Assembly: GCF_007994075.1 (NCBI RefSeq)
Contig: NZ_VIWU01000001.1
Location: forward strand, 8,122,001 to 8,186,000
Direction of reading: 5' to 3'
Source of the DNA: Pseudonocardia hierapolitana
GTDB taxonomy: Bacteria > Actinomycetota > Actinomycetes > Mycobacteriales > Pseudonocardiaceae
DNA length: 64,000 bases
Made by a program: the position numbers and the translations under genes. A model generated the notes under the pieces. The model was not told the DNA's origin and did not search any database. It worked only from the letters and a program-made list of their open reading frames with translations. Numbering within the stretch: position 1 is the first letter of the stretch; the number at the start of each line of letters is the position of its first letter. Below are positions 7,597 to 15,813 of this stretch, piece after piece.

Positions 7597-8625
7597 TCAG
7601 CCACCCAGCCGGACGAGGACCTTCCCGACGCCTGCCCCGGTGAGCACGCCCAGCAGCGCCTCGGGTGCCTGCTCCAGGCCCTCGTACACGGTCTCCCGGG
7701 TGCGGAGGCTGCCGTCGGCGAGCCAGCCCGCCGCGCGGGCGGTGTACCGCCCCATCTGGGGGAGGTAGGCGCCGACCTGCATCCCGCGCAGCGTGATCTG
7801 CTTCAGCACGGCCTGCAGGAGGTTCGATGGGCCGGGCGGCGGTTGCACCGCGTTGTAGCCGCTGATCGCCCCGACGAGCGCGACCCGGCCGCCGACGTGC
7901 AGCGCGTCGAGGGCTGCGGCGAGGTGTTCCCCGCCCACGTTGTCGACGTAGACGTCGATGCCGTCCGGCGCGACCCGCGCCAGCTGCTCCCCCACGGGGC
8001 CCGCGCGGTGGTCGATCGCCGCGTCGAACCCGAAGACGTCGAGGAGCGCGGCGGCCTTCTCGGGCCCGCCCGCCGACCCGATGACCCGGGCGGCGCCGGC
8101 CTTGCGGGCGAGCTGGCCCGCGACGCTGCCGACGGCACCCGCTGCGCTGGAGACGAACACGACGTCCCCCGGGCGCACCGCCGCGACGTCGGTGACGGCG
8201 GCGTAGGCGGTGAGACCGGTGGGGCCGAGCGGCCCGAGGTAGGCCCGGGCGCGCGCGATCGCGGTGTCGACGACCTCGGCCGCCGACCCGTCGAGCACCG
8301 CGTGCTCGCGCCACCCGAGGAAGTGCGAGACGGTGGCGCCGACCGCGATCGCGGCCGACCGGGACGCGACGACCTCCCCGACCGCCGAGCCGTCGAGGGG
8401 CTCGCCGATCGCGAACGGCGGGAGCACCGGCGAGGGGACGTCGTCCATGCGGCCCCGCATGTAGGGGTCGACCGACATCCAGGTGTTGCGGACCAGGATC
8501 TGGCCGTCGGCGAGCTCGGGCAGCTTCGCCTCGGTGATCGCGAGGTCGTCGAGCCGCGGCACGCCGACCGGGCGGGCGGCGAGGTGGATCTCCCGGGTGG
8601 TCTCCGGGACGTTCGCGCTGGTCAT
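7597..8625 (-). CDS. zinc-independent medium-chain reductase (NADP-dependent, PTGR/CurA-like)
   Basis: A 342-residue oxidoreductase of the MDR superfamily, in the group of prostaglandin and leukotriene reductases and curcumin reductase, which reduce the double bond of enones with NADPH. Residues about 45-60 read NTWMSVDPYMRGRM, characteristic of that group. The Rossmann fold has VFVSSAAGAVGSVAGQLA and ARVIGSAGG, and the central strand reads GIDVYVDNVGG. No zinc ligands are present. The ATG at 8625 has GAGAGGA seven bases upstream. It is divergent from the AfsR-like regulator (start 8726), which may once have controlled it. Substrate unknown. Confidence 0.9.
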   Translation of the reverse strand: MTSANVPETTREIHLAARPVGVPRLDDLAITEAKLPELADGQILVRNTWMSVDPYMRGRMDDVPSPVLPPFAIGEPLDGSAVGEVVASRSAAIAVGATVSHFLGWREHAVLDGSAAEVVDTAIARARAYLGPLGPTGLTAYAAVTDVAAVRPGDVVFVSSAAGAVGSVAGQLARKAGAARVIGSAGGPEKAAALLDVFGFDAAIDHRAGPVGEQLARVAPDGIDVYVDNVGGEHLAAALDALHVGGRVALVGAISGYNAVQPPPGPSNLLQAVLKQITLRGMQVGAYLPQMGRYTARAAGWLADGSLRTRETVYEGLEQAPEALLGVLTGAGVGKVLVRLGG

Positions 8626-8713
8626 TCTGGGTTCCTCTCGGGTTCGGACCGGGACGCCACCGACGGTGCCGCGCCGCGCTCCAGGTCCGCTCCGGATCCG
8701 CTGCAGGTCGGCT

Positions 8714-8719
8714 TACGCT
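8714..8719 (+). promoter_or_regulatory. -10 box of a leaderless start
   Basis: TACGCT ends six bases before the GTG at 8726, with no Shine-Dalgarno sequence. The mRNA probably begins at or next to the start codon. Confidence 0.5.
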
Positions 8720-8725
8720 CCGCAC

Positions 8726-11700
8726 GTGCGTTTCGGGGTGCTCGGCTCGCTCGCGGTGTGGACCGCGGACGGGGAGCCGGTCCGCATCCCGGAGCTCAAG
8801 GTGCGTGCGCTGCTCGCAGACCTGCTCGTGCACGCCGGGCGCCCCGTCGGCGTGGACCGGCTGATCGACGACCTGTGGGCCGAGCGGATGCCGCGGGACC
8901 CGCACGGGGCCCTGCAGACCCGGGTGTCGCAGCTGCGGCGGGCGCTCGCCGCGGGCGGCGGCCGGGACCTCGTGGTCTTCCAGCCGCCCGGGTACGTGCT
9001 GCAGGTCCGGGACGAGGCGCTCGACGTCACGCGGTTCCGGCGGCTCACCGCGCAGGCCGCTGCGGCCGCAGGCCCCCGCGAGCGCGCCGGGCTGCTGGCC
9101 GACGCCCTCGCGCTGTGGCGGGGCCCCGCGCTCGCCGACTTCGCCGACGAGGAGTTCGCCAGGTCCGCGGCGGCCCGCTGGGAGGAGGAGCGGCTCGAGG
9201 CGCTCGAGTCACGCGCCGAGGCCCGGCTCGCGCTCGGCGAGCACGGCGCGCTGGCCGCCGAGCTGGGCGAGCTCGTCGCCCGCCATCCGCTGCGGGAGCG
9301 GCTGCGGGCCGCCCACCTGCGGGCCCTGCACCGGTCCGGGCGCCAGACCGAGGCCCTCGCGGGCTTCCACGACTTCCGCAGGCTGCTGGCCGACGAGCTG
9401 GGGCTCGCGCCCGGCCGCGAGCTCGTCGCGCTGCACGAGGCGATCCTGCGCCACGACCCGGCCGAGGAACCCGCCCCGGAGGTGGACGCGCTACCCCGCT
9501 CGAACCTGCCCGAGCCGCTCACCGCGGTCGTCGGACGGGAGGATGCGGTGACGGCCGTGCGGGCCCGCGTGGCCGGCGCGCGACTGGTGACGCTGACCGG
9601 GCCGGGCGGGGTCGGCAAGACCCGGCTCGCCCTCGAGGTGGCCGCCGGGCTGCGCGAGCCGGACGGTGACGGCCCGTGGCTGGTCGAGCTGGCCGCACTC
9701 GACGCACGGGTCGACGGGTTCGCTTCCTCCGTCGCCGTCGCCACCACCGTCGCCACCGCCCTCGGTCTGCGTGACGACCCGCGGTCCGCGGTGGACCCGG
9801 CCGAACGGGTCGCCGATGCCCTGCGGACGCGGCGCACGCTGCTCGTCCTCGACAACTGCGAGCACCTGGCCGGCGCGGTCGCGGACCTGGTGGAGGCGCT
9901 GCTGGCGGCCGCGCCGGGGCTGCGGGTGCTCGCGACCAGCCGCGAGCCGCTCCGCGTGGCGGGCGAGGCGCTGTGGCCGGTCCCGCCGCTCGCGCTGCCC
10001 GCGCCGGACGCGTCGCCCGCGCTGCAGCGGGCGGCCGGTGCCGTGCAGCTGTTCGCCGCGCGCGCCGCGGCCGCGACGCCCGACTTCGTGCTCGACGACG
10101 CGACCGCAGCGGCGGTGGCCCGCATCTGCCGTAGGCTCGACGGCTTGCCGCTCGCGCTGGAGCTGGCGGCCCCCCGGGTGCGGGTGTTCGGGGTGCACGA
10201 GCTCGCCGACCGGCTCGACGCTGTCGGCCCGCTCGCGCACACCGACCGGTTCGGGCTGCTCGGCACCGGTCCCCGCAGCGCGCCTGCCCGCCAGCGGACG
10301 CTGCGCGCCACGATCGACTGGAGCTGGGGCCTGCTCGACGAGCCGGACGCCGCGTGCTGCGCCGGCTCGCGGTACAGGCCGGCGCCTCGCGCCTGGAGGA
10401 GGTCCTCGCGCTCGCAGGCCCCGACGTCGGCCGGGACGCGGTGGACGTCCTCGCAGGCCTGGTCGACCGGTCCCTGGTCTCGGCGCTCCCCGGCGGCGCG
10501 GGAGAGCCGACGCGCTACCGGCTGCTGGAGTCCGTGCGGGACTACGGGCTCGACCGGCTGGCGGAGGCGGGCGAGGTGGCGGCCACCCGGCAACGCCACC
10601 TGGAGCACCACCTCGCACTGGCGGAGGAGGCGGCCACCCGGCTCCGCGGCCCCGAGCAGGGGCGTTGGCTGCGCGGCCTGGAGAGCGCATCGGCGGACCT
10701 GCGCGCCGCCCTGGACACGGCCGTGACCACGGGGGCGGCCGGGGCCGCGCTGCGGCTGGTCGACGCGCTCGGCTGGCACTGGTCCCTGCTCGGGCGCTGG
10801 AGCGAGGCCCTGCGGTGCTGCGCGCTCGCACTGGACGTCGCGGCGGACGGTCGCGGCGACGCACGCGCGCGGGTGGCCGTCTGGCAGGCCGGGTTCGCGA
10901 TGCTGAGCGGGGCAGGCGTCGACGTACTCCCGGCGGCGCTCGCGGCCGCCGACGAGCTGGCCGACGCCGGCATTCGCGCGCGGGCCCGCTGGTTCCTCGC
11001 GTTCGCCCACCGGGGTCGCGGTGAGCTCGCCACGACGGCACGGCTGGTCGACGACGTGGTGGAGCAGGCCGGGGCGGTGGGCGACCGGTGGGGCACCGCG
11101 GCCGCGCTCGCGGTCCGGGCCACCGTCGCCCGCGCCGGTGGGGCGCTCGACGCCGCCGCCCGGGACTCGGAGCGCAGCGACCAGCTCTTCCAGGAGCTCG
11201 GCGACCGGTGGGGACGGCTGCGGGCCACCACCACCCTGGCCGAGCTCGCCGAGATCTCGGGCGACTACGAGCAGGCCGCGCGGCTGCACCGGGAGGGCCT
11301 GCGAATGGCCGAGGAGCTGCGGCTGCACGACGAAGCGTCGATGCGGCTCTCCGGTCTGGGCCGCATCGCGCTGCTGACCGGGAACCTGGGCGAGGCCGAC
11401 GACCGGCACGAGCGCGCCCGGCAGCTGGCAGCGCGCGGAGGGCACCCGGTGGCGGAGGAGTTCGCCGAGGTCGGGCTCGCGCTCTCCGCCCGTCGGGCGG
11501 GCCGGCTCGACGACGCCGAGCGCCACCTGCGTCGCTGGGTCGACTGGCTGCGGACGGTGGACGGCGAGCCGGGTCTCGCGCTGGTGCTCGCGGAGCTCGG
11601 CTTCCTCGCGGAGCAGCGCGGTGACCCCGCCGCGGCACTGGAAACCCACCTGGACGGCCTGGCCGCGGCGCAGCGGGTCGGCGACCCGCGCGCGATCGCG

Positions 11701-11952
11701 CTGGCCCTCGAAGGACTCGCCGGCGCGCAGGCCGGAAACCGGCCGGAACACGCGGCCGAGCTGCTCGGCGCGGCCGGGGCGCTGCGGGACGGCGTCGGGG
11801 CGCCGCTCCCGCCGGCCGAACGCGGTGACGTCGGCCGCATCGGCGACCGGCTGCGTGCCGCGCTCGGCGCCACCGCGTTCGAGGCACACCTGGCCCGCGG
11901 GGCACAGCGCGGCTGGAACGAGCTCGTGCCCGCCCGAGGCAGCGCCGTGTGA
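8726..11952 (+). pseudogene. AfsR/SARP-type regulator (BTAD + NB-ARC-like ATPase + TPR), frameshifted
   Basis: The N-terminal part from GTG 8726 has an OmpR-like winged helix (VRFGVLGSLAVWTADGEPV...), a BTAD domain (about residues 90-240) and an NTPase with Walker A GPGGVGKT and a LVLDNCEHL Walker B. The frame then fails: up to ...DWSWGLLDEPDA it is in one frame, but the expected continuation AVLRRLAVQAG is one frame over, from about base 10354. Inserting one base near 10351 restores one open protein of about 1,075 residues ending in TPR repeats at 11952. The first frame runs on to 10726. So this is a single-base deletion, either a real inactivating mutation or a sequencing error. Both halves keep normal codon use, which argues for a recent event. 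Confidence 0.8.
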
Positions 11953-12004
11953 TCGATCTCTCGCCGGGTCGGCCGGGCGCCGCCGCGGTGCGAAACTCGC
12001 CGTC

Positions 12005-12838
12005 GTGCGCATCGCTGTCTGCACCGTCAGCCTGCCCGAGTGGACGCCAGAGGAGGCCGTCACCGAGGTGGCGGCGCTGGGGTTCGACGGGATCGAGTGG
12101 CGGGTGGCCGACGACGCGGCCACCGACGGCCCGCCCGGCTTCTGGCGCGGCAACCGCTGCACGCTCCCGGCGTCGACCTTCGAGCAGGACGCGCCGCGGA
12201 TCGGGGAGCTGACCCGCGCCGCCGGCCTCGACATCCCCGCGATCGGCCCGTACGCGCGCTGCGACGACCTCGGGACCGTGGAGCGCCTCATGCGCGGGGC
12301 GGCGGCGCTGGGCGCGCCCCGGATGCGCGTGCAGGTCGGTGCACCCGGCCCCGAGGGCTACCGGGAGACGTTCGCGCGCCGCCGCGAGGAGTTCCGAGCC
12401 GTCGCCGATCTCGCGCTGCGGCACGGGGTGCAGGCGCTGCTGGAGCTGCACCACCAGTCGATCGTGTCCAGTGCATCGGCCGCCGCCCGGTTCCTCGACG
12501 GCGTCGACCCGCGCGCCGTCGGTGTGATCCACGACGTCGGGAACATGGTGCGCGAGGGCTACGAGTTCGACCCCTGGAGCCTGGAGATCCTCGGCGAGCA
12601 CCTCGCCCACGTGCACGTCAAGAACGCGGAGCTGCGGCCGGCACCGGGCGCGTCGCCGCCGTGGAGCTGGGAGTGGGCGCCCATGCGGACGGGCGCGGCG
12701 CCCCTGCAGCGGCTCTTCGACGCCCTCGCGGGTGTCGGCTACGAGGGCTGGGTGTCGCTGGAGGACTTCTCCACCGAGGTCCCGCTGCGCGAGCGGCTCG
12801 CGGACGGCCTCGCCTACGTCCGGGAACTCACCGAATAG
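12005..12838 (+). CDS. sugar phosphate isomerase/epimerase-like TIM-barrel protein
   Basis: A 277-residue protein of the AP endonuclease 2 / xylose isomerase-like TIM-barrel superfamily. It starts VRIAVCTVSLPEWTPEEAVTEVAALGFDGIEWR, the typical first beta-alpha unit. Metal-ligand-like acids and histidines appear at LLELHHQSI, VIHDVGNM, HVHVKNAEL and WVSLEDFS, in the order expected for this fold. Start GTG 12005 lies 53 bp after the regulator end at 11952. Members include hydroxypyruvate isomerase and inosose or sugar epimerases; the substrate cannot be told. It may be co-transcribed with the Usp gene downstream, though a 100-bp gap separates them. Confidence 0.82.
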   Translation: MRIAVCTVSLPEWTPEEAVTEVAALGFDGIEWRVADDAATDGPPGFWRGNRCTLPASTFEQDAPRIGELTRAAGLDIPAIGPYARCDDLGTVERLMRGAAALGAPRMRVQVGAPGPEGYRETFARRREEFRAVADLALRHGVQALLELHHQSIVSSASAAARFLDGVDPRAVGVIHDVGNMVREGYEFDPWSLEILGEHLAHVHVKNAELRPAPGASPPWSWEWAPMRTGAAPLQRLFDALAGVGYEGWVSLEDFSTEVPLRERLADGLAYVRELTE

Positions 12839-12938
12839 GGTTGCCCCCGTCCGGGTGAAGAACGACGAGTAGCCTGGCCGAACGGGCAGGACAGGAGCAC
12901 CGTCGCTCAGCGAAACGCCGCCGAGAGGGAGCCCCTGG

Positions 12939-13583
12939 ATGAGCCAGCGCACGTCCGCGCTCGCCCCACCCGCCGCGCCGCACCGACCCGCCGAGGCCCT
13001 CGTCGTCATGCCTCACGAGCCCGACGTGCCGACCTGGGTGGCGCGCGCATGTCGGCAGTCCGGGCGGCAGGTGCGGATCGAGCCCGCACCCGGCAACCCC
13101 GAGGACCGTCTGCTCACGGTCGCCGCGCTCGCCGGGCGCAGCGTCCTCCTCCTGGGCCCGCCGGGTGCCGGCCGGGCCGGTACGGGACGGGTGGTCGCCG
13201 CGGTCCGCGACCTCCCGTCGGACGCCGCGGTCCTCGGCGAGGCCGCCCTCGCGGCCGAGGTGCTCGACGCCGCGGTCGTGCCCGTGCACTGCGTGCCGCT
13301 CTCCTTCGGGGAGCGCAGTGTCGGGCTCACCGACGCACTGGCTCGCGGGCACGAGGTCCTCGACGCGGCCGTCGCGCAGATCACCGCGGACGCCCCGGGC
13401 CTCACCGTGCTCCCCCGCCTGCTGCGGGTGCGCCCGCACGAGCTCGTGGGCGAAGGGCTCGACGCCGACCTGCTCGTGCTCGGCGGCCCCCGCCACCGGA
13501 TCCCGGCCCGCATCGGGCTGGTGGGATGCAGCGCCGTGCAGCACGCGCCCTGCCCGGTGCTGCTCGCGGCCCGGCCCGGCTAG
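12939..13583 (+). CDS. universal stress protein (UspA-like) domain protein
   Basis: A 214-residue protein. The C-terminal half shows the Usp pattern: a strand-helix region ending DADLLVLGGPRHRI, then GLVGCSAVQHAPCPVLLAA, which matches the usual G-S-V-x(5-7)-CPVLVV ending. The N-terminal part (EALVVMPHEPDVPTWVARACRQSG) is a divergent first strand and helix. The ATP-binding G-2x-G-9x-G-S/T motif is only partly recognisable (GGPRHRIPARIGLVGCS), so nucleotide binding is uncertain. Usp proteins support survival under stress or starvation. Convergent with the vapBC operon. Confidence 0.7.
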   Translation: MSQRTSALAPPAAPHRPAEALVVMPHEPDVPTWVARACRQSGRQVRIEPAPGNPEDRLLTVAALAGRSVLLLGPPGAGRAGTGRVVAAVRDLPSDAAVLGEAALAAEVLDAAVVPVHCVPLSFGERSVGLTDALARGHEVLDAAVAQITADAPGLTVLPRLLRVRPHELVGEGLDADLLVLGGPRHRIPARIGLVGCSAVQHAPCPVLLAARPG

Positions 13584-13620
13584 CCGATCCCGAGCCTGCG
13601 CCGCCGGGGCGAAAGGCGGG

Positions 13621-14055
13621 TCAGGTGAGGACCGTGAGGTTGGCCGGGGTCGCCGCAGGCACTGCGGACAGGGCCACCGACCGATCGAACGTGACGAACC
13701 GGCCGCCGTGCTTCGTCGCGAGCGCCAGCAGGTACGCATCGGTCACCTGACGCGGCCCGTGCACGCGGCTCCGGTCGATCGACGCCTTGTCCAGGAACGT
13801 GACATCGCATGGCCAGAACTCGTGGTGCTCGGTCGAGCACGCCAGCTCGAGCAGGCTCACCGCCTGTGCTGGAGGAACAGGGCTCGGGTACCGCGGCTGG
13901 CTGACGATTCGTACGAAGCCGTTCTGGGTGATCGGGCAGGACGCCCATCCTGACCCGATCTCCGCGTCGAGCCAGTCGCTGGCACGCCCATGGTCGACAT
14001 GGTCGCTGTCGAGCAGCGCGAGGAGAACGTTGATGTCCAGAAGAGCGCGGGTCAC
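13621..14055 (-). CDS. vapC: VapC-type PIN-domain ribonuclease toxin
   Basis: A 144-residue PIN-domain protein. The first acidic catalytic residue is in ALLDINVLLALLDSDH, and the later acids are in QVTDAYLLALA and GGRFVTFDRS, in the order expected for VapC. Length is normal. The ATG at 14055 overlaps the vapB stop by four bases (ATGA), the usual coupled order with antitoxin first. VapC toxins cleave specific RNAs, often tRNA or rRNA; the target here is unknown. No inactivating change is seen. Confidence 0.9.
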   Translation of the reverse strand: MTRALLDINVLLALLDSDHVDHGRASDWLDAEIGSGWASCPITQNGFVRIVSQPRYPSPVPPAQAVSLLELACSTEHHEFWPCDVTFLDKASIDRSRVHGPRQVTDAYLLALATKHGGRFVTFDRSVALSAVPAATPANLTVLT

Positions 14056-14285
14056 TCGGGTTCGTCCTCACGGAGCCGATCGACCAACGCGTTGGACACC
14101 GGACGACCGCGTGGCGGGAGCGGGTGGAAACCGTGCCGGCCCTCCGCACGCTGCGCGGGAATGCCGTCGGTAAGCGCCTGGCGAGCCAACTCCGAAAGAA
14201 CCTCGCCGACGCTCCGTCGCTCCCGTCGCGCCCGTTCTTGGACCGCGAGAAGAACGTCGTCGTCGAGGTTCACGGTGGTGCGCAC
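14052..14285 (-). CDS. vapB: VapB-type ribbon-helix-helix antitoxin
   Basis: A 77-residue antitoxin. The N-terminus RTTVNLDDDVLLAVQERARRERRSVGEVLSELARQAL is a ribbon-helix-helix DNA-binding fold; the C-terminal tail, rich in Pro, Arg and acids, would wrap the toxin. The start is GTG 14285, placed by the fold and by a leaderless promoter seven bases upstream. It overlaps vapC by four bases. It probably represses its own promoter with VapC through the paired palindromes at 14286-14310. Confidence 0.9.
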   Translation of the reverse strand: MRTTVNLDDDVLLAVQERARRERRSVGEVLSELARQALTDGIPAQRAEGRHGFHPLPPRGRPVSNALVDRLREDEPE

Positions 14286-14310
14286 GCATCAAATGCTAAC
14301 GCATCGATGC
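14286..14310 (-). promoter_or_regulatory. vapBC promoter and operator
   Basis: On the minus strand the -10 TAGCAT (14298-14293) ends seven bases before GTG 14285, so the transcript is probably leaderless. Two inverted repeats built from GCAT/ATGC half-sites cover it: GCAT-CAA-ATGC (14286-14296) and the perfect palindrome GCATCGATGC (14301-14310). This layout suits cooperative binding by the VapBC complex. Confidence 0.65.
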
Positions 14311-14754
14311 TCAGGCTCGTTCGAAGTTGAGGTCGAAGTCCTTGCGCCAGGTTGCCCCCTGGTCCTCGGAGGCCTCCCAGCGACCGCTGATCCGGTCCTT
14401 CCCGACGTCGGCGATGAACCGCTGGTGGAAGTCGGGGTCCTCCCGGCTCATGGTCCAGTTGCCGCCGTCGAAGGTCATGGCGAACTCGCGGCACACGCCG
14501 CGGTCGTCGTGGTAGAGGGCGACGAACCGGTCGTTCGGGTCGCTGCGCCCGAGCACGAGCCTCATCTCGGAGTGGTCGTGCCCGCCCCCGCCGAACTCGG
14601 TCCGCACGACCAGGAACGACTCACCGAGCCATTCGACCGTGGTGGTGCCCGGCACCTCGGTGCCCGGTGCTTCGAGGAACCAGGCGTCGGACAGGGTCGT
14701 CCTCCACTCCCCGACGAGCCCGTCGAGCTTCTCGAGTTCGGTGTTGCGCATCAT
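14311..14754 (-). CDS. DUF1579-like protein of unknown function
   Basis: A 147-residue soluble protein with a predicted beta-barrel. It begins LEKLDGLVGEWRTTLSDAWF, with the typical GxW opening of lipocalin-like small-molecule or activity-homologue families, and continues with alternating strands (TTVEWLGESFLVVRTEF, MRLVLGRSDPNDRFVALYHDDRG, GRWEASEDQGATWRKDFDLNFER). This resembles DUF1579-type proteins. Function is unknown. It has its own start (ATG 14754 or 14751) and ends directly at the vapBC promoter. Confidence 0.65.
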   Translation of the reverse strand: MMRNTELEKLDGLVGEWRTTLSDAWFLEAPGTEVPGTTTVEWLGESFLVVRTEFGGGGHDHSEMRLVLGRSDPNDRFVALYHDDRGVCREFAMTFDGGNWTMSREDPDFHQRFIADVGKDRISGRWEASEDQGATWRKDFDLNFERA

Positions 14755-14851
14755 TCCTCCGATCCGGCCGACCCGCGCGACCGTAGCCCGCGCCGCCGCT
14801 CCGCGGACCGGCTCGGCGATCCCTACGCGGAGACCGTCCCGTTCCCGGCGG

Positions 14852-15715
14852 TCACGGGCCGCCCCCGATCCGGCGGGACCGCACCGCCCGGTACGTCCGG
14901 CCCAGCGCCGTCGTCGTCCGGTCGTAGGAGCGTTGCGCCACCCCGACGAAGAGGCAGTCGATCACGGCGAGCTGGGCGATCCGGCTGGCCATGGCACCGG
15001 AGCGGAAGGTCGTCTCCCGGGCGGCGGTCGCGAGCACCAGGTCGGCGTGCCCGGTGAGCGGGGAGGGGACGAAGTTGGTGATCGCGATCGTGCGTGCCCC
15101 CGACTCCCGCGCGACCCGCAGGGCGTCGACGGTGTCGGCGGTGGAGCCGGTGTGCGAGATGCCGATCGCGACGCAGCCCGCGTCCAGCAGCGCGGCCGAC
15201 GTGAGCGCGGCGTGCGGATCCGGCCACGCGAAGGCGAGCAGCCCGATGCGGTGCAACTTCTGGTGCAGGTCCTGCCCCACGAACCCGCTCGCCCCGATGC
15301 CGTACACGTCGATCCGCCGCGCCGCCGCCACGGCGTCGACGGCCCCGGCCAGCGCGTCCAGGTCGAGGGTGGCGGCGGTGTCCTGCACGGCGGCCGCGTC
15401 GTTGAAGGCGATCTTCGCGACGATGTCGGCGAGCGAGTCGTCGCGGTCGATGTCCGGTGAGAGCACGGCGGCCTCGCCCGCGGCCTCGCGGCCCGTCTCG
15501 CGCGCCAGGGCGAGCCGCAGCTCTGGATAGCCGTGGAAACCGGCCGACCGGCAGAACCGCATGACGGTGGCCACCGACGTCGCGCACCGCTGGGCGAGCC
15601 GTCCGATCGGCAGCTCCGCGGTGCCGGCCGGATCTTGCAGCACCGCCTCGGCGACCCGCCGCTGTGCCGGGCGCAGGGACGGCGCCACGGCGCGGATCCG
15701 CACGAGGACGCTCAC
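14852..15715 (-). CDS. MurR/RpiR-family transcriptional regulator
   Basis: A 287-residue regulator with an N-terminal RpiR helix-turn-helix (LRPAQRRVAEAVLQDP..., SVATVMRFCRSAGFHGYPELRLALA) and a C-terminal SIS sugar-phosphate-binding domain (IDVYGIGASGFVGQDLHQKL, GISHTGSTADTVDAL). The GTG at 15715 fits a leaderless promoter (GATACT seven bases upstream); an in-frame TTG at 15742 is less likely. It is divergent from the operon that carries murQ and anmK. In other bacteria MurR senses MurNAc 6-phosphate, the MurQ substrate, so the same ligand is the best guess here. Control of the operon is inferred from position. Confidence 0.88.
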   Translation of the reverse strand: MSVLVRIRAVAPSLRPAQRRVAEAVLQDPAGTAELPIGRLAQRCATSVATVMRFCRSAGFHGYPELRLALARETGREAAGEAAVLSPDIDRDDSLADIVAKIAFNDAAAVQDTAATLDLDALAGAVDAVAAARRIDVYGIGASGFVGQDLHQKLHRIGLLAFAWPDPHAALTSAALLDAGCVAIGISHTGSTADTVDALRVARESGARTIAITNFVPSPLTGHADLVLATAARETTFRSGAMASRIAQLAVIDCLFVGVAQRSYDRTTTALGRTYRAVRSRRIGGGP

Positions 15716-15722
15716 GCGACGC

Positions 15723-15751
15723 AGTATCCACGGTCGCGGCAATTTGTTACA
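15723..15751 (-). promoter_or_regulatory. promoter of the RpiR-type regulator
   Basis: TGTAAC (15751-15746) and GATACT (15728-15723) are separated by 17 bases, and GATACT ends seven bases before GTG 15715. The divergent operon start (ATG 15814) is 98 bp away; TTGACC (15778-15783) may be its -35, but no good -10 was found. An RpiR operator is expected in this gap; I see no clear symmetric site. Confidence 0.45.
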
Positions 15752-15813
15752 TCCTGATCGACGCTCGTGGAAACTCTTGACCTCGGGCCGGGCGTCGTGA
15801 TCCGGTAGCCGCC

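Noticed and set aside
8713..13009. Two minus-strand open frames of over 1,100 codons
   Set aside because: They lie opposite the AfsR-like gene and the TIM-barrel gene, are low-complexity Ser/Arg/Ala sequence, and show no domain.
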